DNA of 64,000 nucleotides from Gemmata palustris (GTDB lineage: Bacteria; Planctomycetota; Planctomycetia; Gemmatales; Gemmataceae): NCBI RefSeq assembly GCF_017939745.1, contig NZ_JAGKQQ010000001.1:5394001-5458000 (forward strand), given 5' to 3'. Made by a program: the position numbers and the translations under genes. Below, in pieces: positions 1 through 8,312 of this stretch. A model generated the notes under the pieces. It was not told the origin of the DNA and searched no databases. It was given only the letters and a program-made list of their open reading frames with translations. The number at the start of each line of letters is the position of its first letter. The first letter of the stretch is position 1.

Positions 1-2
1 TC

Positions 3-689
3 GACTCGCTCTCGCACGCCTGGCACGGCGCGATGGAACAAGTGGACGCATTCGCCCGCGCCAACAAGGGCGACAAGTTCGGCGGGTGGGCGAAGATCAC
101 CCCCGAGCAGCGGAAGATGCTCACCACACTCACCGACCCGCGCGCGCACTGTATCGCGACCATGCGCGTGAAGAGCGAGTACGAGCGCGTCGATGACAAC
201 GGGAAGGCCAAAATCAAGAAGGTCGGGATGAAGACCGACCAGCGCGAGAATACCGAGTACGAATTCGACGCAGTGATTCGCTTGGAAGTCGAGAACCACG
301 CGGCACGAGTCGAGAAGGTCCGCGGGTGTACCGCGATGGACGGCAAGACGTGCGACCACCCCGGCCCGACGTTCTGGAAGCCGCTGTTCGACTGGTGGCT
401 CTCGGCCGAACCGGTCGACGCGATTTCGCCCGAGGACCAGCAACGCCAGCGGCTCAACGCGGCCAAGACGCTCACGGACCTGGCAACGGTGTGGGGCGCG
501 ATTCCCAAGGGACTTCAAGCCCGGCTCGCGGACGACAAGGATCGGCGCAAAGCCGTGCTAATGACAAAGATGAAGGCCGGCGGTGCAACTACAGCGACCG
601 CGACGGTGGGCGCGAAGGCGCTGCCGGGGTTACCGGACGATGACGACGTGTTGTTCCCGACCGGATCGCGCTCCGGGATGCCGGACTGA
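3..689 (+). CDS. Sak4-like phage AAA/RecA-type ATPase, C-terminal part (5' end outside window)
   Basis: The reading frame is open from the first bases of the window, so the gene starts upstream; ATG 33 is internal. The visible part opens with DSLSHAW, which looks like a Walker B strand, followed by the block HCIATMR-KSEY and the QR-x-x-EYEFD block typical of phage nucleotide-binding proteins of the Sak4/AAA_24 type. Proteins of this family are RecA-like ATPases of phages and prophages that act in single-strand annealing or recombination. The Walker A region is missing because of the window edge. About 60 residues at the C-terminus look like a poorly conserved tail. The family call rests on motif recognition. 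Its presence suggests prophage or phage-derived DNA to the left of the window. Confidence 0.72.
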   Translation, partial: DSLSHAWHGAMEQVDAFARANKGDKFGGWAKITPEQRKMLTTLTDPRAHCIATMRVKSEYERVDDNGKAKIKKVGMKTDQRENTEYEFDAVIRLEVENHAARVEKVRGCTAMDGKTCDHPGPTFWKPLFDWWLSAEPVDAISPEDQQRQRLNAAKTLTDLATVWGAIPKGLQARLADDKDRRKAVLMTKMKAGGATTATATVGAKALPGLPDDDDVLFPTGSRSGMPD

Positions 690-807
690 TTGCCGACCGG
701 GTTGAATGATGAATTTCTGCGGGTGTGTGCGGTGCGCCGAACGAACCGGGCTCCGGGCGCTCCCGCTTATCTGTTTTTTGGGCTCCCCTGTACGGGAGAT
801 CTCGACT

Positions 808-2094
808 TTATCCCAGCGACTTGATGAGCACCTGCGAGTTGCGCCGGTTCTGGTCGTACTTCTCCCGGCGCGCGGGTGGGAGGTCGTCGGGCGTGCCGAG
901 CTTGTAGCCGCCCTTCTGGATGAAATAATTGATCGCCTGTGTCGAGAGGCAGAACAGGTTCGCGATCCCCCGCGAACGGGCCACGCCCTCGGTGAAGTGA
1001 ATCAGTTTCGCCCCGATACCCTTGTTCTCGTACCGGGCGTCGACGAAGACGCTCGCCAGTTCCGCCATGTTCTGTTCGGGGTACACGTGCAGGGCCGCGC
1101 ACGCGACCGCGTTCCGGTCCACCTCGAAGACGAAGTAATCGCCGATGACCTTTTCGAGTTCGCCCCGCGTGCGCTTCACGAGTTCATCGTTCTGCGTGCC
1201 CTGTTGAATCAGCGAGTACACCGCGCGCACGTCCTTTTTCTGGGCCGCGCGGATCGCTTGGTACTCGTTCGCGTAGATCAGCGTGCCGATGCCCTCGTTC
1301 GAGAACACTTCGCCGAGCAACCCCTCCTGCTCGCGGCCGTCGATGATGTGAACGCGCTCGACGCCCTCCTTGCAGGCCCGGAGCGCGTGCGTCAGTTTGG
1401 TGACGGCTCCCGGTTGGAGTTCGGTGCGGCTCCGCTTGAGGAACGTGTCCGCTTCCTGCACGGTCATCTGACGGATCACGCCCTTCGCGTCGGACACGCC
1501 GCCCTCGGTGTTGAGGTACACGAGTTTCACCGCGCGCAGGGATTTCGCGATTTCCACAGCGACCGCGTCGGAATTCAGCCGATACGAGGCCCCGGCGCCG
1601 TCGATGCCGATGGGCGGGATCACGGGAACGATGTCGCGCTCGAGGAGCGTTTGGAGCAGTTCCGTATCGACGCGCTCGACGCGCCCGGTGAACAGGTGAT
1701 CGACCCCACCGAGGATGCCGGCCGGGTGCGCGACCACGGCGTTGGGGCACGCGGCCCGCAGGTCGTTCGCGGACAGCCCCTCCAGAATCTCGTGCGTGAC
1801 GCGGTTGGCCGCGCTAATGGCGACGTTCAGCGTTTCGCGGTTCGTGATCCCGGTGCCGTCCACGTCCGACGGGGTCATCTTGATGAGGTCCGCGTACCGC
1901 CTCACCTGGTGCGCCGCGCCGTGAACGAGCGCGACGCGGATGCTCAAACTGCGCAACAGCGCGATATCGAGCAACAGGTTCGGGAAGTTATCGTCTTCGA
2001 CGACGGCGCCGTCGATCGCGATGACAAACACCCGGTCGCGGAACCGGGGCACGTAGCGGAGAATTTCGCGGAAATGGGTCAGGCGTTCGTGCAT
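808..2094 (-). CDS. argA: N-acetylglutamate synthase (amino-acid kinase + GNAT)
   Basis: 428 residues with two domains. Residues 1-290 form an amino-acid kinase fold (VFVIAIDGAVVED near the N-terminus, ALVHGAAHQVRRY, the LNSDAVAVEIAKSL block and LVYLNTEGGV). Residues 290-428 form a GNAT acetyltransferase with the acetyl-CoA loop YENKGIGAKLIHF. This two-domain order is that of ArgA, which makes N-acetylglutamate from glutamate and acetyl-CoA, the first step of arginine synthesis, in the cytoplasm. The length fits ArgA (about 440). The gene is divergent from trxB with about 180 bases between them. No other arginine gene is nearby, so regulation cannot be read from the context. Confidence 0.93.
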   Translation of the reverse strand: MHERLTHFREILRYVPRFRDRVFVIAIDGAVVEDDNFPNLLLDIALLRSLSIRVALVHGAAHQVRRYADLIKMTPSDVDGTGITNRETLNVAISAANRVTHEILEGLSANDLRAACPNAVVAHPAGILGGVDHLFTGRVERVDTELLQTLLERDIVPVIPPIGIDGAGASYRLNSDAVAVEIAKSLRAVKLVYLNTEGGVSDAKGVIRQMTVQEADTFLKRSRTELQPGAVTKLTHALRACKEGVERVHIIDGREQEGLLGEVFSNEGIGTLIYANEYQAIRAAQKKDVRAVYSLIQQGTQNDELVKRTRGELEKVIGDYFVFEVDRNAVACAALHVYPEQNMAELASVFVDARYENKGIGAKLIHFTEGVARSRGIANLFCLSTQAINYFIQKGGYKLGTPDDLPPARREKYDQNRRNSQVLIKSLG

Positions 2095-2273
2095 TGCGCT
2101 CGGGATTGTCGGGTGTCGGAGGTATCGGAAAAGGAACCGCCAATGTTAGGTCGATGCGACACCTATCGGGCCGATGCGTCGCAGCCATCTAGAATAGCAA
2201 GACCGCCGAGTGTGTGGGTACAAACCCAGGTGCGCGGCCAATACCCGAAATACTCGTCATACCCGAGAACGTC

Positions 2274-3338
2274 ATGCCCGAAAACGTCATCATCATCGGC
2301 TCCGGCCCGGCCGCGTGGACGGCGGCCATTTACGCCGCCCGCGCGAACCTCAACCCGCTCGTGTTCGAGGGGAACCCTTACGACAAGAAGAACCAGGAAA
2401 ACGGGACGCTTCCGCTCGGGCAACTCGCACTTACGACGGAAGTGGAGAACTTCCCCACGTGGCCCGCGGGCGATACGCGGCAATACCTGAAAACCGCCCT
2501 GAAGGAAGACGATCAGCCGTACTGGGTGACGGCCAACAAGGAGCAACCGACGCACGGCATCAACGGGCCGGAACTGGTCGCCCTGGCCCGGCAACAAGCG
2601 CGGAACGTCGGCACCCGCGTCGAATCGAAGGACGTGGTGAAGGTCGATCTGAAGAACAAGCCGTTCACGGTCACGCTACACGATGGGAAAACGGCCCAGG
2701 CACACACGCTCATCATCGCGACCGGGGCACGGGCGAACTACCTCGGGCTGCCGAGCGAGGACAAGTACAAGAACCGGGGCGTGTCCGCGTGCGCGGTGTG
2801 CGACGGCGCGCTCCCGCGGTTCAAGAACCAGCCGATCGTGGTCGTTGGTGGTGGTGACACCGCCGTGGAAGAGGCCGGGTACCTCACGAAGTTCGCCAGC
2901 AGCGTTCACCTGCTCGTTCGGCGCGACGTGCTCCGCGCGAGCAAGATCATGGCCGACCGTGCCGAGTCGAACTCGAAGATCGGGATCAAGTGGCACACGG
3001 AAGTGGAAGAAGTGATCGGCGACGACAAAAAGGGCGTGACCGCTGTGCGGGTGAAGAACAACAAGACCGGGGAAAAGGAAGAACTTTCCGCGAGCGGCCT
3101 GTTCCTGGCGATCGGCCACACGCCGAACATCGGGTTCCTGGACGGCCAGTTGGAACTGAACGCGGGCGGTTACATTCAGTGGACGACGCTGGCCCGCACC
3201 TACACGAGCGTGGAAGGCGTGTTCGCGGCCGGGGACGTGGCCGATGACTACTACCGCCAAGCGGTCAGTGCCGCCGGCACCGGGTGCATGGCCGCACTCG
3301 ACGCCGAGCGCTACCTGGGCCACCACGGGCTGATTTAA
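2274..3338 (+). CDS. trxB: Thioredoxin reductase with an inserted segment
   Basis: 354 residues from ATG 2274, where the protein begins [15 protein letters not shown], the usual FAD-binding N-terminus. An in-frame GTG at 2214 would add 20 residues that look untranslated. Seen in order: the FAD GxGPA loop, the [13 protein letters not shown] block, the redox motif CAVC (usually CATC), the NADPH loop [15 protein letters not shown], and the C-terminal FAD motif [10 protein letters not shown]. The enzyme reduces thioredoxin with NADPH through FAD and the Cys pair. Compared with the common form, about 27-30 extra residues (around DTRQYL to THGIN) sit between the ENFP block and the GPEL block. The neighbouring argA is unrelated in function. 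Confidence 0.92.
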   Translation: MPENVIIIGSGPAAWTAAIYAARANLNPLVFEGNPYDKKNQENGTLPLGQLALTTEVENFPTWPAGDTRQYLKTALKEDDQPYWVTANKEQPTHGINGPELVALARQQARNVGTRVESKDVVKVDLKNKPFTVTLHDGKTAQAHTLIIATGARANYLGLPSEDKYKNRGVSACAVCDGALPRFKNQPIVVVGGGDTAVEEAGYLTKFASSVHLLVRRDVLRASKIMADRAESNSKIGIKWHTEVEEVIGDDKKGVTAVRVKNNKTGEKEELSASGLFLAIGHTPNIGFLDGQLELNAGGYIQWTTLARTYTSVEGVFAAGDVADDYYRQAVSAAGTGCMAALDAERYLGHHGLI

Positions 3339-3487
3339 GAGCGCGGTCGAGTTGCGTGGCCTTTTTGACGAGCCGCGACCGCCAGGGAGCGGGTAGCGGC
3401 TTCCCAAACATCAGGCGTGTGACCCGCGAGTGGTTGGTCCTAGTCAAGCCCGAGCACTGAAACGAAGGCGCGGCATTTCCCAGCTTT

Positions 3488-3549
3488 CGTGGCACAGGCC
3501 TCTGGCCTGTGAAGTCACTCACACAGGCCAGAGGCCTGTGCGAACACAA
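3488..3549. repeat. Palindromic intergenic repeat, family A, copy 1
   Basis: Two inverted arms (CACAGGCCTCTGGCCTGTG and its near-reverse complement) are separated by about 10 bases. Each arm is itself palindromic. Related copies are at 12941-13008 and 40803-40883. It fills much of the 318-base gap between trxB and the next gene. Confidence 0.85.
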
Positions 3550-3656
3550 ATACCCGAGCCAAAACTCCGCTCGCGGAACGAGCGGACCCAAAGAGTTCCG
3601 TCATCACGAACGAGCTGAGAGCCAGCCCGCGCAGACTTGTGCAAACTGCTTCTCAG

Positions 3657-4406
3657 TCAGACAATTGGCTGAACCGGGTGATTTCGCCCACGTCCGAATT
3701 TTCTGAGCATAAGTAGAAATGGTGCCCCGCTTAGCAGCAAGGCGGCGCCCGCAGGTGCGGGCGCATGAACCACACTTCCGCCACTCACCTGCACACCATC
3801 GCCGTTGCCCAGCCCGTTAACCACAACTGTTTGGTCGAGGTTGTAACCGCTCGATGTTGACGGGAACGATCCGCTCGACGTTCCTGAACTTTGGCCCGGG
3901 GGCAGGGAAATTTCGGGCGTTGATCCTCCACCCGAACCGCTCCCGCTGGTGGTAGATGTAACAAGTGATACCGTGCCCGAAGTGGAGTAGCCGGGGATTA
4001 AATCCCGGTTCAACTGGCTGTACACGTCGTAAGTCCCAAGTCCGCTACCCGGCAGGCTATACGTGTCCGAGAGCGTGATCGTCAGCGGACCACTGGGGTT
4101 ATCTCCAATGACCTGAAGATCCGAGAGGTCGATCCCGGATCGGTGCCCCCCGCTCCCGCTTCCACCACCACTCCCGCTCCCAGACTTGGAACGAGCTTGA
4201 AGCTGGATCTGGTAACCGCTCACGGTGCCAGCGAACGTCACTTCGTGACCAGTCGGGTTCATATCCCCTGCACCGCCGTCGATCGCAACAACCGAACCGT
4301 TGATCGTAATCATGAACGCGGCTTCGGCTCCCGTGTGAGTCAAAAGAACCACGCACGAAGCGGCCAGGAAAACGCTGAGATTTTTGAGATAATGCATATT
4401 CGTCAT
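3657..4406 (-). CDS. Exported Gly/Ser-rich protein with PEP-CTERM-like tail
   Basis: 249 residues from ATG 4406, chosen because GGAGAG lies 6 bases upstream and the protein then begins with a clear signal peptide (hydrophobic SVFLAASCVVLL, cleavage near GAEA-AF). The reading frame is open further upstream but without signal features. The middle has two Gly/Ser-rich runs (around residues 80-95 and 160-170). The C-terminus has the pattern APAPAGAALLLSGAPFLLML followed by a basic cluster, which resembles a PEP-CTERM/exosortase sorting signal (Pro motif, hydrophobic helix, Arg/Lys end). The function of the body is not recognised. The protein is probably surface or exopolysaccharide associated. 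The nearby rfb genes fit a cell-surface theme, but that link is only inference. Confidence 0.72.
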   Translation of the reverse strand: MTNMHYLKNLSVFLAASCVVLLTHTGAEAAFMITINGSVVAIDGGAGDMNPTGHEVTFAGTVSGYQIQLQARSKSGSGSGGGSGSGGHRSGIDLSDLQVIGDNPSGPLTITLSDTYSLPGSGLGTYDVYSQLNRDLIPGYSTSGTVSLVTSTTSGSGSGGGSTPEISLPPGQSSGTSSGSFPSTSSGYNLDQTVVVNGLGNGDGVQVSGGSVVHAPAPAGAALLLSGAPFLLMLRKFGRGRNHPVQPIV

Positions 4407-4757
4407 TGTGGTGCTCTCCGGGTTGACAGAGAGGTCGGGGAACAGCGTTCCAGGGGCGCGGGTCATTGACCCGCACCTCGGAGGTTTTTGCTCAAATCCG
4501 GCACGCGATCGCACTTCCGTAGCCCGGGCTAACGCCCCGGCCACGAAGGGCAGTAACGTGCGTAAACCGCAGCAAGTCCGCGACTGAGAGCCAGACGCGG
4601 ACCCCAAAATAAACCCGAATACAAACGGGTTTAGAAGGCGGGACGGCCCCACTATAACGGGTCGAGGTCGCAAGAGGTGTGCCGGCCCCAGAGCACCGGC
4701 AATTTTCTGTCAAGCGTTTACTGTCAGGCGGGAACTATTGAGCGTTCTTCGGTCGGA
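4407..4757. other. Gene-free stretch between the PEP-CTERM-like gene and rfbA
   Basis: No gene is supported here. It holds the upstream region of the PEP-CTERM-like gene and a short palindrome (TAGCCCGGGCTA near 4520) inside a GC-rich repeat-like segment. No confident promoter or terminator was identified. Confidence 0.5.
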
Positions 4758-5483
4758 TCAGAATCGGGGCGGCTCTTTTCGCACCAGCTCGTTGGAATAA
4801 TCGAGGCTATCGAGTGTACCGGCGTCGGTCCAATATCCGTCCAAACTAAAGCACCCCATGCGGCCCTGTTTGATGTAGTGGTTGTTGACGTCCGTGATTT
4901 CCAACTCGTTACGCCGGCTCGGTTTGAGCGTCTTGATGAGGTTGAACACGTCCGGCGGGTAAATGTAGATGCCCACCACCGCGAAATCGCTCTTGGGGTT
5001 CTCCGGCTTCTCTTCGATCCCCATCACCTGATCGCCCTTCAGTTCGGCCACACCGTAACGGCCGGGGTCCGGCACCTGCTTCAGGCCGATCCACGCCCAG
5101 TCCGGGCGGCTGTTCGCCTTCTCCAAGAGCGGAATGAGCGAGTCGCGGAAGATGTTGTCGCCGAGCAGCACGAGCGACCGGCTGCCCATGCAGAAGTGCT
5201 CCGCCAAGCCCAGAGCTTGTGCGATGCCACCGGCCTCGTCCTGAACGCGGTACGTGAGCCGGCAATTGTGGTCGCGCCCGGACCCGAGCAGTTCCACGAA
5301 GTCGCCCATGTGCTCGGTGCCCGACACGAGCAGGATCTCCTGCACCCCGGCCCCGGTGAGCTTCTTCAGTGGGTGGTACACCATCGGCCACGCGCCGACC
5401 GGGAGCAAGTGCTTGTTCGTTACGCGCGTCAGCTCGCCCATGCGGGTGCCTTTGCCGCCCGCCAGAATTACGCGAATGGACAT
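4758..5483 (-). CDS. rfbA: Glucose-1-phosphate thymidylyltransferase-like nucleotidyltransferase
   Basis: 241 residues from ATG 5483, where the sequence starts MSIRVILAGGKGTRMGELT, the signature GGxGTR nucleotide-binding loop. Longer starts would run into the palindromic repeat at 5493-5579. Further family blocks are LPVGAWPMVYHPL, LVLLGDNIF, EKP, and GYWTDAGTLDSL near the C-terminus. The enzyme joins glucose-1-phosphate and dTTP to give dTDP-glucose, the first step of dTDP-rhamnose and related surface sugars. The protein is shorter than E. coli RfbA (about 290), closer to the short RmlA-type enzymes. It lies downstream of rfbB on the same strand, 98 bases apart with a repeat between them. 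rfbC and rfbD are not in the window. Confidence 0.85.
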   Translation of the reverse strand: MSIRVILAGGKGTRMGELTRVTNKHLLPVGAWPMVYHPLKKLTGAGVQEILLVSGTEHMGDFVELLGSGRDHNCRLTYRVQDEAGGIAQALGLAEHFCMGSRSLVLLGDNIFRDSLIPLLEKANSRPDWAWIGLKQVPDPGRYGVAELKGDQVMGIEEKPENPKSDFAVVGIYIYPPDVFNLIKTLKPSRRNELEITDVNNHYIKQGRMGCFSLDGYWTDAGTLDSLDYSNELVRKEPPRF

Positions 5484-5492
5484 GGGGCCTCC

Positions 5493-5579
5493 GGCGAACG
5501 GCCGGTGTAAGCCGGCCGGTGAAACGAACACGCGCTCCGCGCTGCCCGTTCACCGGCCGGTTTACACCGGCCGTTCGCC
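5493..5579. repeat. Palindromic intergenic repeat, family B, copy 1
   Basis: The arm GGCGAACGGCCGGTGTAAGC is found again inverted at the far end, with about 30 unrelated bases between. It lies inside the rfbB-rfbA pair and ends 2 bases before the rfbB stop codon. Copies are at 17358-17453 and 51949-52063. Confidence 0.85.
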
Positions 5580-5581
5580 CG

Positions 5582-6595
5582 TTAGAGTTTGCTGCCGTAC
5601 TGTTTCTCGTAGTAGCTCATGTAGTCTTTGTTCTTGATCGTCGCGACCCAGGCCGCGTTCGTCTGGTACCACGCGATTGTTTCCGCCAGGCCCGCGTCGA
5701 AGCTCACTTGGGGGGCCCAGCCGAGTTCGCGCTCGGCCTTCGCGCAGTCGATCGCGTAGCGCCGATCGTGACCGAGGCGGTCTTCCACGTACCGGATGAG
5801 CGACTCGGGCTTGCCGAGCAAACGGATCAGTAATTTCGTCAGTTCGAGGTTCGGCATCTCGCACCGGCCGCCGAAGTTGTACACCTCGCCGGGTCTTCCG
5901 TTCCGCCACGCGGCTTCGACCCCGCGGCAGTGGTCGAGCACGTGAATCCAGTCGCGGACCTGCTGGCCGTCGCCGTACACCGGTACCGGGATGTCGTTGA
6001 GCAGGTTCGTCACGAACAGCGGAATGAGTTTTTCGGGGAACTGGTACGGGCCGTAGTTGTTCGAGCACCGGGTGATGACCGCCGGCAGCCCGAACGTGTG
6101 CTGGTACGCTTGCACCAGGAGGTCGGCGCCGGCCTTACTCGCGGAGTACGGGCTGTTCGGGTGCAGCGGCGTTTCTTCCGTGAAGAAGCCCGTTGCGCCG
6201 AGGCTCCCGTACACTTCGTCCGTGGAAACCTGAACGTACTTGTTCACCTTAAATTCGCGGGCCGCGTCGAGAAGGATCTGGGTGCCGATCACGTTCGTGC
6301 GCACGAACGGCCCGCTGTCCTGAATGCTGCGATCGACGTGACTTTCCGCCGCGAAGTGAATGATGTCCGTCACCCCGCGCTGCAGCGCCGCGCGCACGTG
6401 GTCGCGGTCGGTGACGTCGCCCTTGATGAACGTGTACCGCGGGTGGCCGGCGAGGTCGGCGAGGTTGGCCAAGTTGCCGGCGTAGGTGAGCGCATCGAAG
6501 TTGACGACCGCAACGGTCGGGTCCGTCGCGAGCAAGTGGCGCACGAAGTTCGAGCCGATGAACCCCGCCCCGCCGGTGACCAAAACTGTTGGCAT
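5582..6595 (-). CDS. rfbB: dTDP-glucose 4,6-dehydratase
   Basis: 337 residues from ATG 6595. The sequence begins MPTVLVTGGAGFIGSNFVRH, the Rossmann NAD loop of extended SDR enzymes. Seen further on are HFAAESHVDRSI, STDEVYGSLG, the catalytic YSASKAG (YxxxK), and TRCSNNYGPYQFPEKLIPL, which is specific for RfbB. The enzyme converts dTDP-glucose to dTDP-4-keto-6-deoxyglucose, the step after RfbA. The length is typical (about 340-360). The Shine-Dalgarno sequence lies in the 3' arm of a 12-bp hairpin (6600-6631), which may limit translation. The rfbA-like gene follows on the same strand. Confidence 0.94.
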   Translation of the reverse strand: MPTVLVTGGAGFIGSNFVRHLLATDPTVAVVNFDALTYAGNLANLADLAGHPRYTFIKGDVTDRDHVRAALQRGVTDIIHFAAESHVDRSIQDSGPFVRTNVIGTQILLDAAREFKVNKYVQVSTDEVYGSLGATGFFTEETPLHPNSPYSASKAGADLLVQAYQHTFGLPAVITRCSNNYGPYQFPEKLIPLFVTNLLNDIPVPVYGDGQQVRDWIHVLDHCRGVEAAWRNGRPGEVYNFGGRCEMPNLELTKLLIRLLGKPESLIRYVEDRLGHDRRYAIDCAKAERELGWAPQVSFDAGLAETIAWYQTNAAWVATIKNKDYMSYYEKQYGSKL

Positions 6596-6599
6596 GAAA

Positions 6600-6631
6600 C
6601 CCCCTTCAGGCGACACATCCGCCTGAAGGGG
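6600..6631 (-). promoter_or_regulatory. Hairpin covering the rfbB ribosome-binding site
   Basis: A perfect 12-bp stem (6601-6612 pairs with 6620-6631, loop of 7) lies directly upstream of the rfbB start. Read on the minus strand, the second arm contains AAGGGG, and only GTTTC separates it from ATG. It could hide the ribosome-binding site, or act as a weak terminator for the methyltransferase gene upstream (stop at 6656). Confidence 0.55.
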
Positions 6632-6655
6632 TTGTAAGTCATTCCGCGGCTCGCG

Positions 6656-7687
6656 TCAAACCGGGACGGCCTCGATCAAGCTGTGCGGCCCCTCGGTGGG
6701 GGCGACGTGCGCGAGCTTGAAGCCCGCCCCCGCGAGCAGTTCGCGGTACTCCGGCTCGGTGCGCTCTTTGCCGTCGCACACCACCATCATTTCCAGATCG
6801 AGGACGTGCGCGAAGTGCGGCGGGAAGCCCGGCGGCACCACGAGTTCCATGAGGAGCAGTTTGCCCGTTGCGGGGATCGCGGCGCGAACGCACGTGAGGA
6901 TCTGCGTCGCTTTCGCGTCGTTCCAGTCGTGGATAATGTGCTTCAAAACGTAGAGGTCACCGCCCGCGGGCACCGCCTTGAAAAAGTCCCCGCCCTCCGC
7001 GCGGCACCGGTCGGCCAACCCCGCCGCCTTGATCGGCTCGTGCGCGCCCGCTACCACTTGGGGCGCATCGAACACGATCCCGCGGGCCTTCGCGTTCGCG
7101 CCCAAAATGGCGCACAGAATCGCCCCGTGCCCGCCGCCGACATCGACGATCGTGTTGAACGGGGCGAAGTCATATGCCTTCAACATCGCGGCGGCCGCTT
7201 GCTGCGAAAACCCGGTCATGCCCGCGTTGAACGTCGCGGCTTCGTCCGGGTGCTTACCGAAGTAATCGAAGACGCCCTCGCCGAACACGCGATCGAACGC
7301 GGGTTCGCCGCTCCGCACGCTCCCCGCGAGATCGCCCCACGGTTTCCAGCTCCACGGATCGCACACATAGGTCGCGATGGCCCGCATCGAACCGGGAACG
7401 TCGGACCGCAGCAGTTCGCCCACGGGCGTGAGCGCGAACCGTCCGCCGTCGTCACCTTTGAGCACGCCCAACCCGGCCAGCGCGCGGAGTACGCGGTAAA
7501 GGTGCTTCGCGTTCAAACCGGCAGCATTCGCGAGTTCGGCGGCAGTTTTCGGCCCGGTGGCCATTTGGTCGGCGAGATTGAACCGCGCTACGACGGATAC
7601 GGCTTGCGTGACCGCTTTACCGAACACCATTTGCATCAACACCATCTGCGGCGGAAGCGGTTCCGCTTGGGGAGCCGGTGACGTCAT
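6656..7687 (-). CDS. SAM-dependent O-methyltransferase (acetylserotonin/hydroxyneurosporene type)
   Basis: 343 residues from ATG 7687, preceded by AGGAA at 9-10 bases. A longer frame to 7846 lacks support. The N-terminal 90 residues form a winged-helix dimerisation domain (AARFNLADQM-like start, KTAAELANAAGL, LYRVLRALAGLGVL). The C-terminal domain has the SAM loop TIVDVGGGHGAI and the catalytic-helix block VLKHIIHDWND, with His-Asp as in plant-type O-methyltransferases (Pfam Methyltransf_2). The substrate is probably a small hydroxylated compound and cannot be told from the sequence. The gene precedes rfbB on the same strand, 60 bases away. Whether the two are co-transcribed is uncertain because a strong hairpin lies between them. 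Confidence 0.85.
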   Translation of the reverse strand: MTSPAPQAEPLPPQMVLMQMVFGKAVTQAVSVVARFNLADQMATGPKTAAELANAAGLNAKHLYRVLRALAGLGVLKGDDGGRFALTPVGELLRSDVPGSMRAIATYVCDPWSWKPWGDLAGSVRSGEPAFDRVFGEGVFDYFGKHPDEAATFNAGMTGFSQQAAAAMLKAYDFAPFNTIVDVGGGHGAILCAILGANAKARGIVFDAPQVVAGAHEPIKAAGLADRCRAEGGDFFKAVPAGGDLYVLKHIIHDWNDAKATQILTCVRAAIPATGKLLLMELVVPPGFPPHFAHVLDLEMMVVCDGKERTEPEYRELLAGAGFKLAHVAPTEGPHSLIEAVPV

Positions 7688-8090
7688 CGAAATACGTTCC
7701 TGTTGGAGAAAATGCCGGGCAATCGACCCGGCGAGAGTCCATTCGGTGGGCGAACCGCCCCGGATTCTACTCACGCCACAAAACGGAATCATGGTGCTTT
7801 TGAAATCGCTGTGAAATGCCTTGGAAAAGCGGGTAATTCGCATCACTTCGATGTGTCGAGTTGAACATCGGACAGTGCGAGAGTTGCTGCTATTTGTTCT
7901 TGAGTTTCAGAGCGTCACTGCGTGTTAGGAGGATTTCACCGCAGAGGGCGCGGAGAGCGCAGAGAAGTAGCCGAGTGGCTGTGATTGGTTCGGCCCCGCG
8001 CCCTCGTGCTCTCTGCGGTGAAATCTTCTTACCGCGACGCACGGGTGCTGGGTTGTTGATCTGGCGTTCGGCAAGGAATAGCAGGGCGTG
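7688..8090. other. Gene-free stretch upstream of the methyltransferase gene
   Basis: No gene is supported. It contains the upstream region of the O-methyltransferase gene and the inverted repeat at 7932-8025. Short open frames here are created by the repeat. Confidence 0.5.
7932..8025. repeat. Inverted repeat of the CGCAGAG type (family E)
   Basis: The arm GATTTCACCGCAGAG (7932-7946) pairs perfectly with CTCTGCGGTGAAATC (8011-8025). The space between carries GCGCGGAGAGCGCAGAGAA-like text, a kind of dispersed repeat I remember from many bacterial genomes, where it yields spurious translations such as LCALRALCGEI. Confidence 0.7.
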
Positions 8091-8134
8091 AGAAAAAAAG
8101 AACAGCGCCGGCGGGGTCCACGCACCGGCGCTGT
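8091..8134 (-). terminator. Rho-independent terminator of the gene at 8313
   Basis: Read on the minus strand, a 10-bp stem (ACAGCGCCGG with CCGGCGCTGT, loop about 13) is followed by a run of eight T. It lies about 180 bases after the stop at 8313. Confidence 0.75.
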
Positions 8135-8312
8135 GTCGCACGTCCCCTTTACGCGCGTAAGATCAAAAATATCTCCCGCCGCGAATTGTTGCAATGATTG
8201 CTGTGCGTTTTTGCGACTGATTCGCGACAATTTCGTCGGCTCGCCCGCACCGGCCTGTGGTTGGGTGCCCGTGAGGGCTGCCTTTTGCCAGAAAATCCCT
8301 GACCCGTTTACG

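Noticed and set aside
706-2490. 594-residue open frame on the plus strand
   Set aside because: It lies opposite argA and runs on into the trxB upstream region; it is Arg/Val-rich, as expected of an antisense frame in high-GC DNA, and has no family features.
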